Of a stretch of DNA of 55,087 bases, positions 45,329 through 54,134 are shown piece by piece. The position numbers and the translations under genes are program-made. Source of the DNA: Mariniphaga sediminis (lineage in GTDB: Bacteria; Bacteroidota; Bacteroidia; Bacteroidales; Prolixibacteraceae); NCBI RefSeq assembly GCF_003573545.1, contig NZ_QWET01000027.1:1-55087 (forward strand), written 5' to 3'. Under the pieces are notes generated by a model. That model had not been told where the DNA came from, made no database searches, and saw nothing but the letters and a program-made list of their open reading frames with translations. Every line of letters starts with the position of its first letter. Within the stretch, counting starts at the first letter, position 1.

Positions 45329-46255
45329 ATGAAAGAATATTCAAAAATTGACGGACTGATAGCTCCTGTGTTTACCCCCATGAAAGAGAATGCAGATATT
45401 AACACGGTAGAAATTCCGGGTTATGCTGATTTTTTGATTTCAAACGGGTTAAATGGCGTATTTGTTAACGGGTCTTCAGGCGAAGGAATGCTGCTGACAA
45501 CCGATGAACGAAAAATGATAACAGAGGCCTGGGCTCCCTTTGCCAGTGAAAACTTTAAATTTATTGTGCATGTGGGAAGCACAAGTTATCGCCAGGCACA
45601 GGAACTGGCTCTTCACGCCCGGGACTGTGGTGCATGGGCCATTTCCTGTATGGGACCCACATTTTTACAGCCTAAAACTCCACTTGAGTTGGTGGACTTC
45701 TGTCGCCAGGTGGCTTCAGTAGTGCCTGATCTTCCATTTTATTATTACCACATTCCGGAACGTTCGGGAGTGAATATCAGAATGTCTGAGTTTTTAAAAG
45801 AAGGACAAAAAGTAATTCCGAACCTGGCAGGTATCAAATTTACAGACGCCAATTTTATGGAAATGCAGCAATGCCTTGCCCTGAGTAATGGCCGCTTTGA
45901 TATTACCCACGGACAGGAGCAAACGTTGTTGTGTGGCTTGTCCATCGGAGTGAAAGGGGCGATAGGTACTTCCTATAATTTTGTTCCGCGGTTGTACCAG
46001 GAATTGCTGGAAGCATTTAAAAACAGGGATATGGAAAAAGCCAGGGAATTGCAAATGGAATCGGTTAAGATAACGGAAGTCATCATAAAATATGGCGGAG
46101 GTATTGTAGGCGGAAAAGCGATGATGAAGTTGATCGGTATTGATTTTGGCCTTTGCCGGTCGCCACTTAGAAACCTTAGTAGTACAGAGTATATCGGGCT
46201 GGAAAGGGATCTGAAAGAAACTGGTTTTTTTGATTTTATTGCCCGCTTGAAATAA
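45329..46255 (+). CDS. nanA: N-acetylneuraminate lyase-like class I aldolase (DHDPS superfamily)
   Basis: This protein has about 308 residues from the ATG at 45329. An in-frame ATG at 45299 has a lysine-rich tail and is less likely. It belongs to the DHDPS/NAL superfamily. NGSSGEGMLL matches the GxxGE substrate-carboxylate motif. The Tyr of YYYHIPERSG (Tyr140) and the Schiff-base Lys170 of GIKFTDANF fit N-acetylneuraminate lyase, and the YYYHIP pattern is also found in animal NPL enzymes. It would cleave a nonulosonic acid to pyruvate and an amino sugar in the cytoplasm. A related aldolase on another 2-keto-3-deoxy acid cannot be excluded. Confidence 0.85.
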   Translation: MKEYSKIDGLIAPVFTPMKENADINTVEIPGYADFLISNGLNGVFVNGSSGEGMLLTTDERKMITEAWAPFASENFKFIVHVGSTSYRQAQELALHARDCGAWAISCMGPTFLQPKTPLELVDFCRQVASVVPDLPFYYYHIPERSGVNIRMSEFLKEGQKVIPNLAGIKFTDANFMEMQQCLALSNGRFDITHGQEQTLLCGLSIGVKGAIGTSYNFVPRLYQELLEAFKNRDMEKARELQMESVKITEVIIKYGGGIVGGKAMMKLIGIDFGLCRSPLRNLSSTEYIGLERDLKETGFFDFIARLK

Positions 46256-46261
46256 TAAACT

Positions 46262-48703
46262 ATGAATTTGGGATATAGAGATGTTTGCTTATTTCTGGTT
46301 TTGTTGTTCCTTATTTTCGCCGGCTGTTCTGCTCCGGAGGATCGCGTTGTTTCCGGGGAGCTGAGGCAGGAAGCGCTGGAGCAACTTCAGTCTGTTTTGC
46401 GTAGCGGCCAAAAATGGGAAAAAGTACATGCCGCCGAATGTCTGTTAGATCTGGGCTATTCACAGGATATTACAGATATTTTTCGTGAGGAGGAAACACT
46501 AAGTGGAACAGAATATTACTATCGGATAGGTATTTGGCGGGTATTAGCCCGGGCAGCAGCCAGCCCTGCTGAGAAACAGAAATGGGTCGATTCTGTTTCA
46601 TCTGTTTTTAGCAAACCGGAACTGCCGGATCATCTGCATGCAACAGAGTCTCTTGCTAAACTTGGTATTTCGCCCTACCGGGTAAGTCCGTCCATTGCAG
46701 ATTCAATCCTGAATAGCTATCACAACTCATTGTGGTTGTACGTTTTATGGGGAAAAGCGTATTCCGGCGAAGAGGAAATGAATCAGGTAAAAAGTAAATT
46801 ACTCGATATTGTTTGTTCTAAAAAAGAAACGGACACAATCAGGCGATTGGCAGCTTACGCATTGCGTAATATGAAGAATATTAACGATGAACAATGGAGC
46901 GCCCTGGCTGATGCCGCATGTAACGAACCGGATACATCCCTTGCATACACCTACATTCTGAGCAGTGCATTTGTAAATACTCCGGCAGATTCATTGGTAT
47001 CACCACTGGCTGTTTATTGCAAAGAGGCTCTTCTTAATGAATTGTCCAATTCCGGGAAGCCGGAAAATTATGAAGCCCTGTTTGCGCTGGCAGAAAAGGG
47101 AGTTGATGAAGATTTACCGCTTCTTACATCGCTTGTTAGAGAAGAGACCGCAGCAATGTATAAAAACAAAGAGGACATTGCCGTGGCTGCCTCCAATGCT
47201 ATTTTGCGGATTGACCGCCGCCAAAAATACACTTTGCACGGGATTGACTGGGGCGTTATTGTTCTTTACGGAATAGGGATGCTTTTAGTAGGGTTTTATT
47301 ATTCCAGAAAGGCGAGGAATACGGAAGATTACCTTTTGGGAGGGAGAACAATGAGGCCTTTTGCTGTTGGCTTGTCGCTTTTTGCAACGATGGTCAGCTC
47401 CCTGAGTTACCTTTCCTATCCGGGCGAAATGATACTAAACGGGCCGGCTTTTTTTATCGGTATGATTATTTTTCCTCTAATTTATTACATTGTTGGTTGG
47501 TTCCTGATTCCGAAATTTATGGAAATGAAAGCGACCAGCGCCTATGAGTTGCTGGAGAAACGTTTGGGATTGGGGGTAAGAATGCTTGCTACATTTTTTT
47601 TCCTGACGCTGCGTTTCCTTTGGATGGCGACCATCATTTATGCAACCATTAATACCGCACTGGTGGCCATCGTTGACATCCCTCCATCGTATGCCCCATA
47701 TATCAGTGTTTTTTTAATGTTGCTTACAATAACTTACACTTCCCTTGGTGGCTTTAAGGCAGTGGTAACAACCGATGTTATCCAGTCTATTGTACTATGG
47801 AGTGGTGCATTTTTGACCATTTTTGTTGTATCTATGCATTTCAACTCATTAACAGCCTGGCTTCCCGACCATTATTTGGAGCACTGGAGCCCACTTAGGT
47901 GGGGGGCAGATGTGCAGCAACGCACAACAATTGGCAATGCTATGGTGATGCTACTGGTTTGGTTTATCTGTACCAACGGGTCGGATCAGATGGCCGTGCA
48001 AAGGTACCTTTCGACCAAAGACCTGCGGGCAGCAAGGCATACGTTTGGTATATCCCTGATAGCTACTTTTGTGGTAAAAATATTTTTGGCTGTAGTAGGC
48101 CTGGCAATGATTGCCTATTTTACGGCCAACCCACATTTTCTGGATGACGGACAATCGATCACGGGGCAGGCTGATCGGCTGTTCCCAAAATTTATTTTAA
48201 TCGGGTTGCCGGTAGGGATATCGGGCCTGGTTGCTTCGGGCATATTTGCAGCTGCCATGTCAAGCCTTTCGTCCGGGCTGAATTCATCTTCATCGGTTAT
48301 CAACGAAGACATTCTTAAGCGACTGATCCCGCGGTTAGTATCGGCAAATCCTTTACGTCAGGTGAAAAAAATATCTGTTTTGGTTGGAATTATTGCTATT
48401 CTGCTGAGCCTTGTCATTGGCAATGTACAAGGGAACCTGCTGGATGTGGTTGTCAAAGTTGTCAACCTTTTGGTAGCCCCCCTGTTTGTACTGTTTTTTA
48501 TGGCCATTTTTGTGCCGTTTGCCACCAGTAAGGGGACTATAATCGGCGGACTGGCAAGTGTTGCCATGGCTATTGTAGCCGCCTTTTGGCAGTTTATGGG
48601 AATAACCGTACTCTGGATAATGCCATCAGCACTTTTTGTCGGTATTGTGGTTGGGGTAATCGCAAGCTTGTCCGAAAAGCTTATTCGTTCTTTGAGTCGC
48701 TGA
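46262..48703 (+). CDS. Sodium:solute symporter (SSS) fused to an N-terminal helical-repeat periplasmic domain
   Basis: This 813-residue protein begins with a lipoprotein-like leader (lipobox-like AGC, Cys22) and a ~300-residue helical region made of HEAT/armadillo-like repeats (ALRNMKNINDEQW and similar). A full SSS transporter with 13 or so membrane helices (about residues 333-805) follows. SSS features include YYSRKARNTEDYLLGGRTM and the Ser-rich sodium-site segment MSSLSSGLNSSSSVINED. It follows the lyase by 6 bp, so it most likely imports the lyase substrate. Alternatively, it imports another acid monosaccharide released by the PUL. The fusion of an exported domain to a symporter is unusual. 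Confidence 0.88.
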   Translation: MNLGYRDVCLFLVLLFLIFAGCSAPEDRVVSGELRQEALEQLQSVLRSGQKWEKVHAAECLLDLGYSQDITDIFREEETLSGTEYYYRIGIWRVLARAAASPAEKQKWVDSVSSVFSKPELPDHLHATESLAKLGISPYRVSPSIADSILNSYHNSLWLYVLWGKAYSGEEEMNQVKSKLLDIVCSKKETDTIRRLAAYALRNMKNINDEQWSALADAACNEPDTSLAYTYILSSAFVNTPADSLVSPLAVYCKEALLNELSNSGKPENYEALFALAEKGVDEDLPLLTSLVREETAAMYKNKEDIAVAASNAILRIDRRQKYTLHGIDWGVIVLYGIGMLLVGFYYSRKARNTEDYLLGGRTMRPFAVGLSLFATMVSSLSYLSYPGEMILNGPAFFIGMIIFPLIYYIVGWFLIPKFMEMKATSAYELLEKRLGLGVRMLATFFFLTLRFLWMATIIYATINTALVAIVDIPPSYAPYISVFLMLLTITYTSLGGFKAVVTTDVIQSIVLWSGAFLTIFVVSMHFNSLTAWLPDHYLEHWSPLRWGADVQQRTTIGNAMVMLLVWFICTNGSDQMAVQRYLSTKDLRAARHTFGISLIATFVVKIFLAVVGLAMIAYFTANPHFLDDGQSITGQADRLFPKFILIGLPVGISGLVASGIFAAAMSSLSSGLNSSSSVINEDILKRLIPRLVSANPLRQVKKISVLVGIIAILLSLVIGNVQGNLLDVVVKVVNLLVAPLFVLFFMAIFVPFATSKGTIIGGLASVAMAIVAAFWQFMGITVLWIMPSALFVGIVVGVIASLSEKLIRSLSR

Positions 48704-48878
48704 ATGAAAGTTTTTATGTTTTGAATAGTTCTTTGAGTCAGGTTTTTGAAGATGTTAATCTGACAAAATCCGGATTAGGAGGTTGCTGACCTGTTTTTAT
48801 TTGCAAATTCATGACAGCGCAGGATGGAACTTCCTGTTGAAATGTATTAATTTGGGAGAAATTAATGAAAGACCGGAA

Positions 48879-50348
48879 ATGAGCAAAAATTATTTTTTAG
48901 CGTTTGACCTGGGAGCATCCAGCGGCAGGGCCATGTTAGGTATTTTGGAGAATGGAAGGCTTGAACTAGCGGAGGTTCATCGTTTTAAGAACCAGATGAC
49001 ACGTATTCATGGAAGTTATTACTGGAATATTTTCAACCTGTTTGAAGAATTGAAAACCGGCCTGAAAAAGTGTGTTTCAGAGTTGGGTATTCAACCGCTG
49101 TCTGTTGGAATAGACACGTGGGGTGTTGACTATGCTTTGGTTACTGCAGGCGGAAGATTGGCCGGCTTACCATTTGCCTACCGCGATCACCGTACCGACC
49201 AGGCAATGGAACAGTTTTTCAGAATTTTACCACAAAAAGAAACTTACCTTTCATCTGGTATACAGTTTATGCAGTTTAATACACTTTTTCAGTTATTTTC
49301 TTCGGTGAAGCAAAATGATCCTGAACTAAAGGTGGCTGAAAAACTGCTTTTTACTCCCGATGTGCTTAATTTCTTTTTCACAGGTATTACAAAGAATGAA
49401 TACACCATTGCAAGCACTTCTCAGCTTTTAAAACCCGGTCGGCCGGAATGGGAGCCGAAGCTTTTTGAAGCAGCGGGTATTGATCAAAAGTTGGGGGAAG
49501 AAATCGTTCAGCCGGGAACAGTGCTTGGAGAAGTTCTTACTGAAATTCAGGAGGATACAGGTTGCGGTGCCATTCCTTGTGTAGCTGTGGCTTCGCACGA
49601 TACAGCTTCGGCGGTAGTATCCGTTCCGGCAGAGGGGGAGAACTGGGCTTATCTCAGTTCCGGTACCTGGTCACTGCTTGGTATCGAAAGCCCGGAACCT
49701 TTGGTTTCTGAAAAGTCGCTTGAAATGAATTTTACCAACGAAGGCGGAGCAGAGGGAACTACCCGCTTCCTGAAAAATATTATGGGCATGTGGCTTATCC
49801 AGGAGTGTAAACGTATTTGGGATCAGAAAAAGGAAATGGACTGGCAGGAGATTGTGGAGTTGAGCAACGCTGCTGAACCTTTTAAATGTCTTGTTAATCC
49901 TGATGATCCGATGTTCCTGAACCCGGGCGATATGCCGGAGGCGATAAAAAGTTTTTGTAAAAAAACAGGGCAACCGGTTCCTGAAACCAAAGGCGAAATT
50001 GCACGTTGTATTTACGACAGTCTGGCGCTGAAATACAAATATACATTGGGGCAGATTGAAACAGTTACGGGTAAAAAGATAGAAAAACTGCATATAATAG
50101 GAGGGGGAGCAAACAATGAAATGCTGAACCGCTTCACGGCAAATGCTATCGGAATACCGGTTGTTGCAGGCCCGACAGAAGCTACAGCCATCGGCAATAT
50201 TATGATGCAGGCAAAAGCTCTGGGGATGGTGCATTCGGTTCAGGAAATCAGGGATGTAATCCGGAATTCCTTCGATGTAAAAACCTTTGAACCCCATTCA
50301 GATCCCGGATGGGAAAAGGCCTTTGGCGCTTTCTGTAAAATGTTCTGA
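48879..50348 (+). CDS. rhaB: Rhamnulokinase-family sugar kinase (FGGY)
   Basis: This protein has about 489 residues from the ATG at 48879, the same length as typical RhaB; the upstream in-frame ATG at 48783 leads into a non-homologous stretch. FGGY features are FLAFDLGASSGRAMLG at the start, GIDTWGVDYAL (substrate-side Asp), the ASHDTASAV block, YLSSGTWSLLGIE, and the C-terminal IIGGGANNEMLNRFTANA ATP site. It phosphorylates a ketose such as L-rhamnulose. Bacteroidota L-fuculokinases are in the same family, and two fucosidases are in the window, so L-fuculose is a possible substrate. Confidence 0.88.
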   Translation: MSKNYFLAFDLGASSGRAMLGILENGRLELAEVHRFKNQMTRIHGSYYWNIFNLFEELKTGLKKCVSELGIQPLSVGIDTWGVDYALVTAGGRLAGLPFAYRDHRTDQAMEQFFRILPQKETYLSSGIQFMQFNTLFQLFSSVKQNDPELKVAEKLLFTPDVLNFFFTGITKNEYTIASTSQLLKPGRPEWEPKLFEAAGIDQKLGEEIVQPGTVLGEVLTEIQEDTGCGAIPCVAVASHDTASAVVSVPAEGENWAYLSSGTWSLLGIESPEPLVSEKSLEMNFTNEGGAEGTTRFLKNIMGMWLIQECKRIWDQKKEMDWQEIVELSNAAEPFKCLVNPDDPMFLNPGDMPEAIKSFCKKTGQPVPETKGEIARCIYDSLALKYKYTLGQIETVTGKKIEKLHIIGGGANNEMLNRFTANAIGIPVVAGPTEATAIGNIMMQAKALGMVHSVQEIRDVIRNSFDVKTFEPHSDPGWEKAFGAFCKMF

Positions 50349-50458
50349 TTGCAGTTTCTGCTATATTGTTCCAGGGCTTTTTATCGTTTAACTGTTCCAA
50401 ATTATGCACTGGAAAACTGGAAAGGGGGCTTCGGTGTTATACTTCCAATGAAGCTGTG

Positions 50459-51952
50459 TTACCCTCTTATTGTTTCTGTGCCAGCCTTGACAGTTCTCCT
50501 TATTTTCCATTTGTATCCACATTTTTTGCATACCTGATGATCGTCAAAATGATCGTAGGTATGAATTGTGGCATCCTGATGAACATCATAATGAGTGGTT
50601 GTAATAATTTCTTTTTCCGTTTCTTCTGTTGTTGTTCCTTTATACTCCTTACGTTCGCTCCAGGTCACATTTCTCTCAGTTCCTTCATAGGTTGAGCCAA
50701 GACTTTTAGCTTTGGCATACGTATTACAGTTGGCGCATCGGTTGTATTTAATGTTTTTGTTAAAAATACTGATAAATAGAAAAAGTAATCCCAGTCTTAT
50801 AAGAAGATTCAGTGTGACTTCCTCCTGGGTATTCATTGCTACGGATAGCCAGATAAGATAGGTAAAGAAAAAAGATATTCCGAAAACGATCAGAATCAGT
50901 GAGCCATTGGAAATATTATCATTCCAGATTAAACGAACCCCAATAATAAACCCGATTAATAGTGCCAAAATAAAGGTGAACCAAAAGAAAACATTGCTGA
51001 TTCCCAGTATAATATCATTCCCAGTGATTTTCTCTTCCACTTTGTGCGTCACATTAAAATAATAATCGCTTGTAATAGAATAGTTAACCACTTTTAATGG
51101 GATTAAATAGGCTAGCCGTTTTAAAGGTAGGCCAGCATACCATTTGCTGTGCCATGAATCGGGATAACTCAAAGCTGAAACCTTACCGTCTTTAATCACA
51201 AATTGAACACCATCGTGACTCAATTTTGACCGATAGACGGAAATTTTGTCAATAAAAGCATATCCATTTCTTTTTTCCTTGTCAGTATAAACAAGATAAT
51301 CCAGAGGAAATAGTTCTTCCTCCAAATCTTCCACATCTAATCCCAATACCTTTTTCTTTATTTTATTTTCGAAATAGAATTGTCTTTCGTATTTCAGGGT
51401 TTTTATTTTAATTGGAATAGTTTCAGCAATCTCATCCGCCGCAATGTTACCGGTCAATCCATTTTCAAATTTTGCCACTATTGGATGACTTTGAGGGTAC
51501 GGCGGTGTCTCAATAATTTTACCTTTCGTATTTGGCTCAATTTCTGTTGATTTCCACCTGTTGTTTTCTCCTTTAACGCCAATAACAAGTTTCTTATTTT
51601 TTTTGAGTTGTCGAAATTCTTCCAGATCCCAAACTCTGAGAGTACCTATTTCTCCTGTTTTTAGTTTGACAAGAAGGTCGTATTTTCCGGTTCGGTAAAG
51701 CGGTGTAACTTTTTCCCCTTTCTTTGCAATTAGTTTTATGTTTAAAACACTGGCCGGGTTTTTATCATTCTGTACTTTTTTCGAACTTTTTGTTTTGTTG
51801 CCGTAATCTTTAAACTGTGAAGAGTTTATCTTTAATTCTGTGGTTTTGAATACAGTAAAATCTTTATCGTAAGTCGATTTTTCTTTTTTAGGGCTGCAAG
51901 AGCAGAAAATGACAGCAATAAGACTTAGAAGCAGATAGATATATTTTTTCAT
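50459..51952 (-). CDS. Lipoprotein with three membrane helices and a split cytoplasmic zinc ribbon
   Basis: This 497-residue protein begins with a lipoprotein signal (FCSC, Cys19). A periplasmic part (about 20-305) contains a small SH3-like segment (TPLYRTGKYDLLVKLKTGE). Three hydrophobic helices follow (about 313-340, 346-372 and 380-400). The C-terminus has two Cys pairs, RCANC and CKKC, about 80 residues apart, separated by a Thr/Glu- and His-rich insert (TTTHYDVHQDATIHTYDHF). With an outside N-terminus and three helices, the Cys pairs would be cytoplasmic, where a zinc ribbon makes sense. I do not recognise a named family. It is convergent to the kinase gene. Confidence 0.7.
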   Translation of the reverse strand: MKKYIYLLLSLIAVIFCSCSPKKEKSTYDKDFTVFKTTELKINSSQFKDYGNKTKSSKKVQNDKNPASVLNIKLIAKKGEKVTPLYRTGKYDLLVKLKTGEIGTLRVWDLEEFRQLKKNKKLVIGVKGENNRWKSTEIEPNTKGKIIETPPYPQSHPIVAKFENGLTGNIAADEIAETIPIKIKTLKYERQFYFENKIKKKVLGLDVEDLEEELFPLDYLVYTDKEKRNGYAFIDKISVYRSKLSHDGVQFVIKDGKVSALSYPDSWHSKWYAGLPLKRLAYLIPLKVVNYSITSDYYFNVTHKVEEKITGNDIILGISNVFFWFTFILALLIGFIIGVRLIWNDNISNGSLILIVFGISFFFTYLIWLSVAMNTQEEVTLNLLIRLGLLFLFISIFNKNIKYNRCANCNTYAKAKSLGSTYEGTERNVTWSERKEYKGTTTEETEKEIITTTHYDVHQDATIHTYDHFDDHQVCKKCGYKWKIRRTVKAGTETIRG

Positions 51953-52127
51953 AATTATATGTTTTTGTAACAGAATATTTTTGATTGATATGATTCATTG
52001 TTATTAATCCTTGATACAGCGAACGCTTAATCCTTTACTTTTCCATTAAGTTCCTTTAGTAAGGTGTTTATTGTATAACTACAAAGTACGTCCCCAAACA
52101 AGCGAATGGCCATTAACCGTTGAATTC

Positions 52128-52183
52128 AACCAGGTGCCCTTTTCTCCCATTCCAAGGGAGATAGCCTGGTTTTCTGTTTTTTC
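52128..52183 (+). terminator. Orphan nested hairpin with T-rich tail
   Basis: AACCAGG (52128-52134) pairs with CCTGGTT (52165-52171), and inside it CTCCC (52144-52148) pairs with GGGAG (52156-52160). A T-rich stretch (tttctgttttttct) follows on the plus strand. No gene ends just before it on this strand, so if it is a terminator it belongs to a short transcript starting in the preceding ~170 bp. Confidence 0.45.
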
Positions 52184-52672
52184 TCTGTTTCCTTATTTGG
52201 ATGCAAAATGTAAATCACATTATTTCTTGAACCATTGGGAACTCTATCATTTAGAGTAACATAATTTCTTTGGTTTTCAGTCATTAGCTTTTTTAATTAA
52301 AGTTAAAAGCTTCTGTTGTTAAGTCTTTTAAATCAATATTTTACTTTTGGAAAATCCAACCAATTGACATTTCTCTATTCTCAGATGGTAGCTAGGAGAA
52401 AATAGGGTTTGTTTATCATATTATGGCGCCGTAAAAATATTATTTTTTTTATAATCATATGTGCTAAATTTTTAATTATTCATAGCGGTTTTGCAAAAAT
52501 TATTATTTTTTATATCTGCTCTTTTTAAGACACTTTTTTTGCTTCTGATATATTGTATCTCTAAGGAATTTAAAATTTTATTGAGAGTGGTTATTTACAG
52601 GAATAAACAGTTTGGAAAGTAGATGTAGGGAATGTTTGTACATTGTAAAACAATAAATTAATCAGCGCGAAT

Positions 52673-52705
52673 GTTGCTCCGGCCTATTAAGTTTCCTTAT
52701 CTTTG
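52673..52705 (+). promoter_or_regulatory. Promoter of the MerR/B12 regulator gene
   Basis: A perfect TATCTTTG -7 box lies at 52698-52705, with GTTG (one mismatch to TTTG) at 52673-52676, 21 bp away. Transcription would start near 52712, leaving about 90 nt of leader before the ATG at 52801. Confidence 0.5.
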
Positions 52706-52800
52706 TTTAAATGTTTTGTTTTTAAGTTTAAACAAGAATGTGTTGATTTGTGTTACATAATCAGCTATTCAATAAACGGGAAAATAAAGACATTCGACAA

Positions 52801-53679
52801 ATGAAAAACAGGGGCTATTCGATTAAAGATTTGGAAGTACTGTCGGGCGTGAAAGCCCATACCATCAGGATTTGGGAAAAACGTTACGAGTTGCTGGTTC
52901 CGGAACGTACGGATACAAACATCCGGTACTATTCGGATGACGATTTGCGGAGAATGCTCAACGTTGCGATGCTGGTACGGCACGGGTACAAAATCTCCAA
53001 AGTAGCAAAATGGGATGAGGAGCGAATCAATCAAACCGTACTGGAATTGTCAAAGAAAAAAGCATCGGAGTCTGATTTTACGGACCGTTTAATATTGAGT
53101 ATGGTCAATTTTGATAACCGGAGTTTTTACAATCTTGCCACTGAAATAATCGATTCGTTGGGCATAGAAAATGCGGTAGCCAAAGTATTTTTTGAGTTTT
53201 TTGTGCGGGTAGGAACTTACTGGCAGGTAGGCTCTGTTTTTCCGGCACAGGAACATTATGTAACCAATATATTACGGCAGAAATTAATCGCTGAAATTGA
53301 TAAGCTTGGAGTGTCCGGAGAAAAAAATGCTACCATCCTGTTTTTTCTTCCTGAAAATGAATTGCATGAGATGAGCCTGCTTTTTTATTCTTATCTCGCG
53401 CAAAAAATGGGATACAATGTTATTTACCTGGGACAATTTGTTCCGTGGGACGATTTAATAAAAATTCAGAAGAAGGTAAATGTCGATTATGTTTTTACGG
53501 CCTTTATTAATTCTATTTCTAAAACAGAATTGGAAAATTACCTGGAATCACTTAAAGAGCTTTACAGCAAACAGAAAGTTTTTATTACCGGTTGGCAGTT
53601 GCAATTGCATCAGCCCAGGTTGCCACGGAATGTGAAGGTTGTAAAGGATTACCACGAGTTTAAGCGGTTTCTGCGATAG
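52801..53679 (+). CDS. MerR-type regulator with B12-binding-like sensor domain
   Basis: This protein has about 292 residues from the ATG at 52801 (MKNRGYSIKDLEVLSG), which fits the normal start of the family. An in-frame ATG at 52750 would add 17 residues. The N-terminal MerR winged helix has KAHTIRIWEKRYELLVPERT. The C-terminal part resembles the CarH/LitR light-sensor fold: a four-helix bundle with the W-x9-EH motif (YWQVGSVFPAQEHY) and a cobalamin-fold domain. The lower-ligand motif ExHxxG appears as ELHEMS, with the His kept but the Gly changed to Ser. It could be a B12-based light or redox sensor, or a degenerate relative that no longer binds B12. Confidence 0.82.
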   Translation: MKNRGYSIKDLEVLSGVKAHTIRIWEKRYELLVPERTDTNIRYYSDDDLRRMLNVAMLVRHGYKISKVAKWDEERINQTVLELSKKKASESDFTDRLILSMVNFDNRSFYNLATEIIDSLGIENAVAKVFFEFFVRVGTYWQVGSVFPAQEHYVTNILRQKLIAEIDKLGVSGEKNATILFFLPENELHEMSLLFYSYLAQKMGYNVIYLGQFVPWDDLIKIQKKVNVDYVFTAFINSISKTELENYLESLKELYSKQKVFITGWQLQLHQPRLPRNVKVVKDYHEFKRFLR

Positions 53680-53718
53680 GGGCGAATGGGGGGTTAAAAG
53701 CTGCTTAGCGTTTGCTAC

Positions 53719-53958
53719 TCAGTATTTCAGCTGTTTTTCTTTCGTTTCTTCCATGACCATGTTGTGAGGAATTAAATTCCCTTCCTCTGATTCTTTTAAT
53801 CCCTTTTCAATTATAATCTTTTCCTCTTCGCTTAAAGTTTTCCACCAATCATTATTCTTCCCCTTAGTTAGAAGAATTTTAATTGCCATTAGTAATTGTG
53901 TGTCAGTAATATCCTCTATTAAGGAATGTAATTCTGTTTTTAACTCCAGTGTTTTCAT
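53719..53958 (-). CDS. Small orphan antitoxin-like protein
   Basis: This 79-residue acidic protein (MKTLELKTELHSLIEDITDT start) resembles the small, helix-rich antitoxin-type proteins common in Bacteroidota. A conserved-looking LMAIKILLTKGKN helix precedes a charged C-terminal half (EEEKIIIEKGLKESEEGN). No toxin-like gene (RelE/ParE type) is next to it; upstream on its strand is the thioredoxin gene, 176 bp away. It may be an orphan antitoxin or a general small helical protein. Confidence 0.5.
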   Translation of the reverse strand: MKTLELKTELHSLIEDITDTQLLMAIKILLTKGKNNDWWKTLSEEEKIIIEKGLKESEEGNLIPHNMVMEETKEKQLKY

Positions 53959-54134
53959 TTTGAATTTTTATAGTGTTGTAAAGGTGAAAAAATCAGGGAA
54001 TATTGCCGCTATGAGAAAATATGCCTGAGTTGGACAAAGTTTGTTACTGATATTTTATTGCAAAGCTCTATCCGTTGGAAAATTGCAGATAACCCGTCAA
54101 CACTGCATCAAATACCCCGGATACAATATTTTTT

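Larger units (their letters stand above)
51953..52800. other. 850-bp AT-rich intergenic region without a supported gene
   Basis: This gap has no ORF I would call; the 62-codon reading frame at 52071-52259 has no recognisable content. It holds a nested hairpin at 52128-52171 followed by a T-rich tail, an AT-rich inverted repeat AGCTTTT/AAAAGCT at 52286-52311, and the regulator promoter near 52698. The strong stem in otherwise featureless DNA may be a terminator of an unannotated small RNA, or a relic. Confidence 0.55.

Noticed and set aside
48687-48739. 12-bp direct repeats GTTCTTTGAGTC at 48687 and 48728
   Set aside because: Only two short copies, one in the symporter tail and one just behind it; probably a small local duplication without function.
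49671-50297. Minus-strand ORF of 208 codons over the kinase
   Set aside because: It is rich in Cys, His and Phe and has no domain; the FGGY kinase on the plus strand is clear.
52071-52259. Possible 62-codon gene in the 850-bp gap
   Set aside because: There is no start context, no similarity and no domain, and it crosses the nested hairpin; treated as non-coding.
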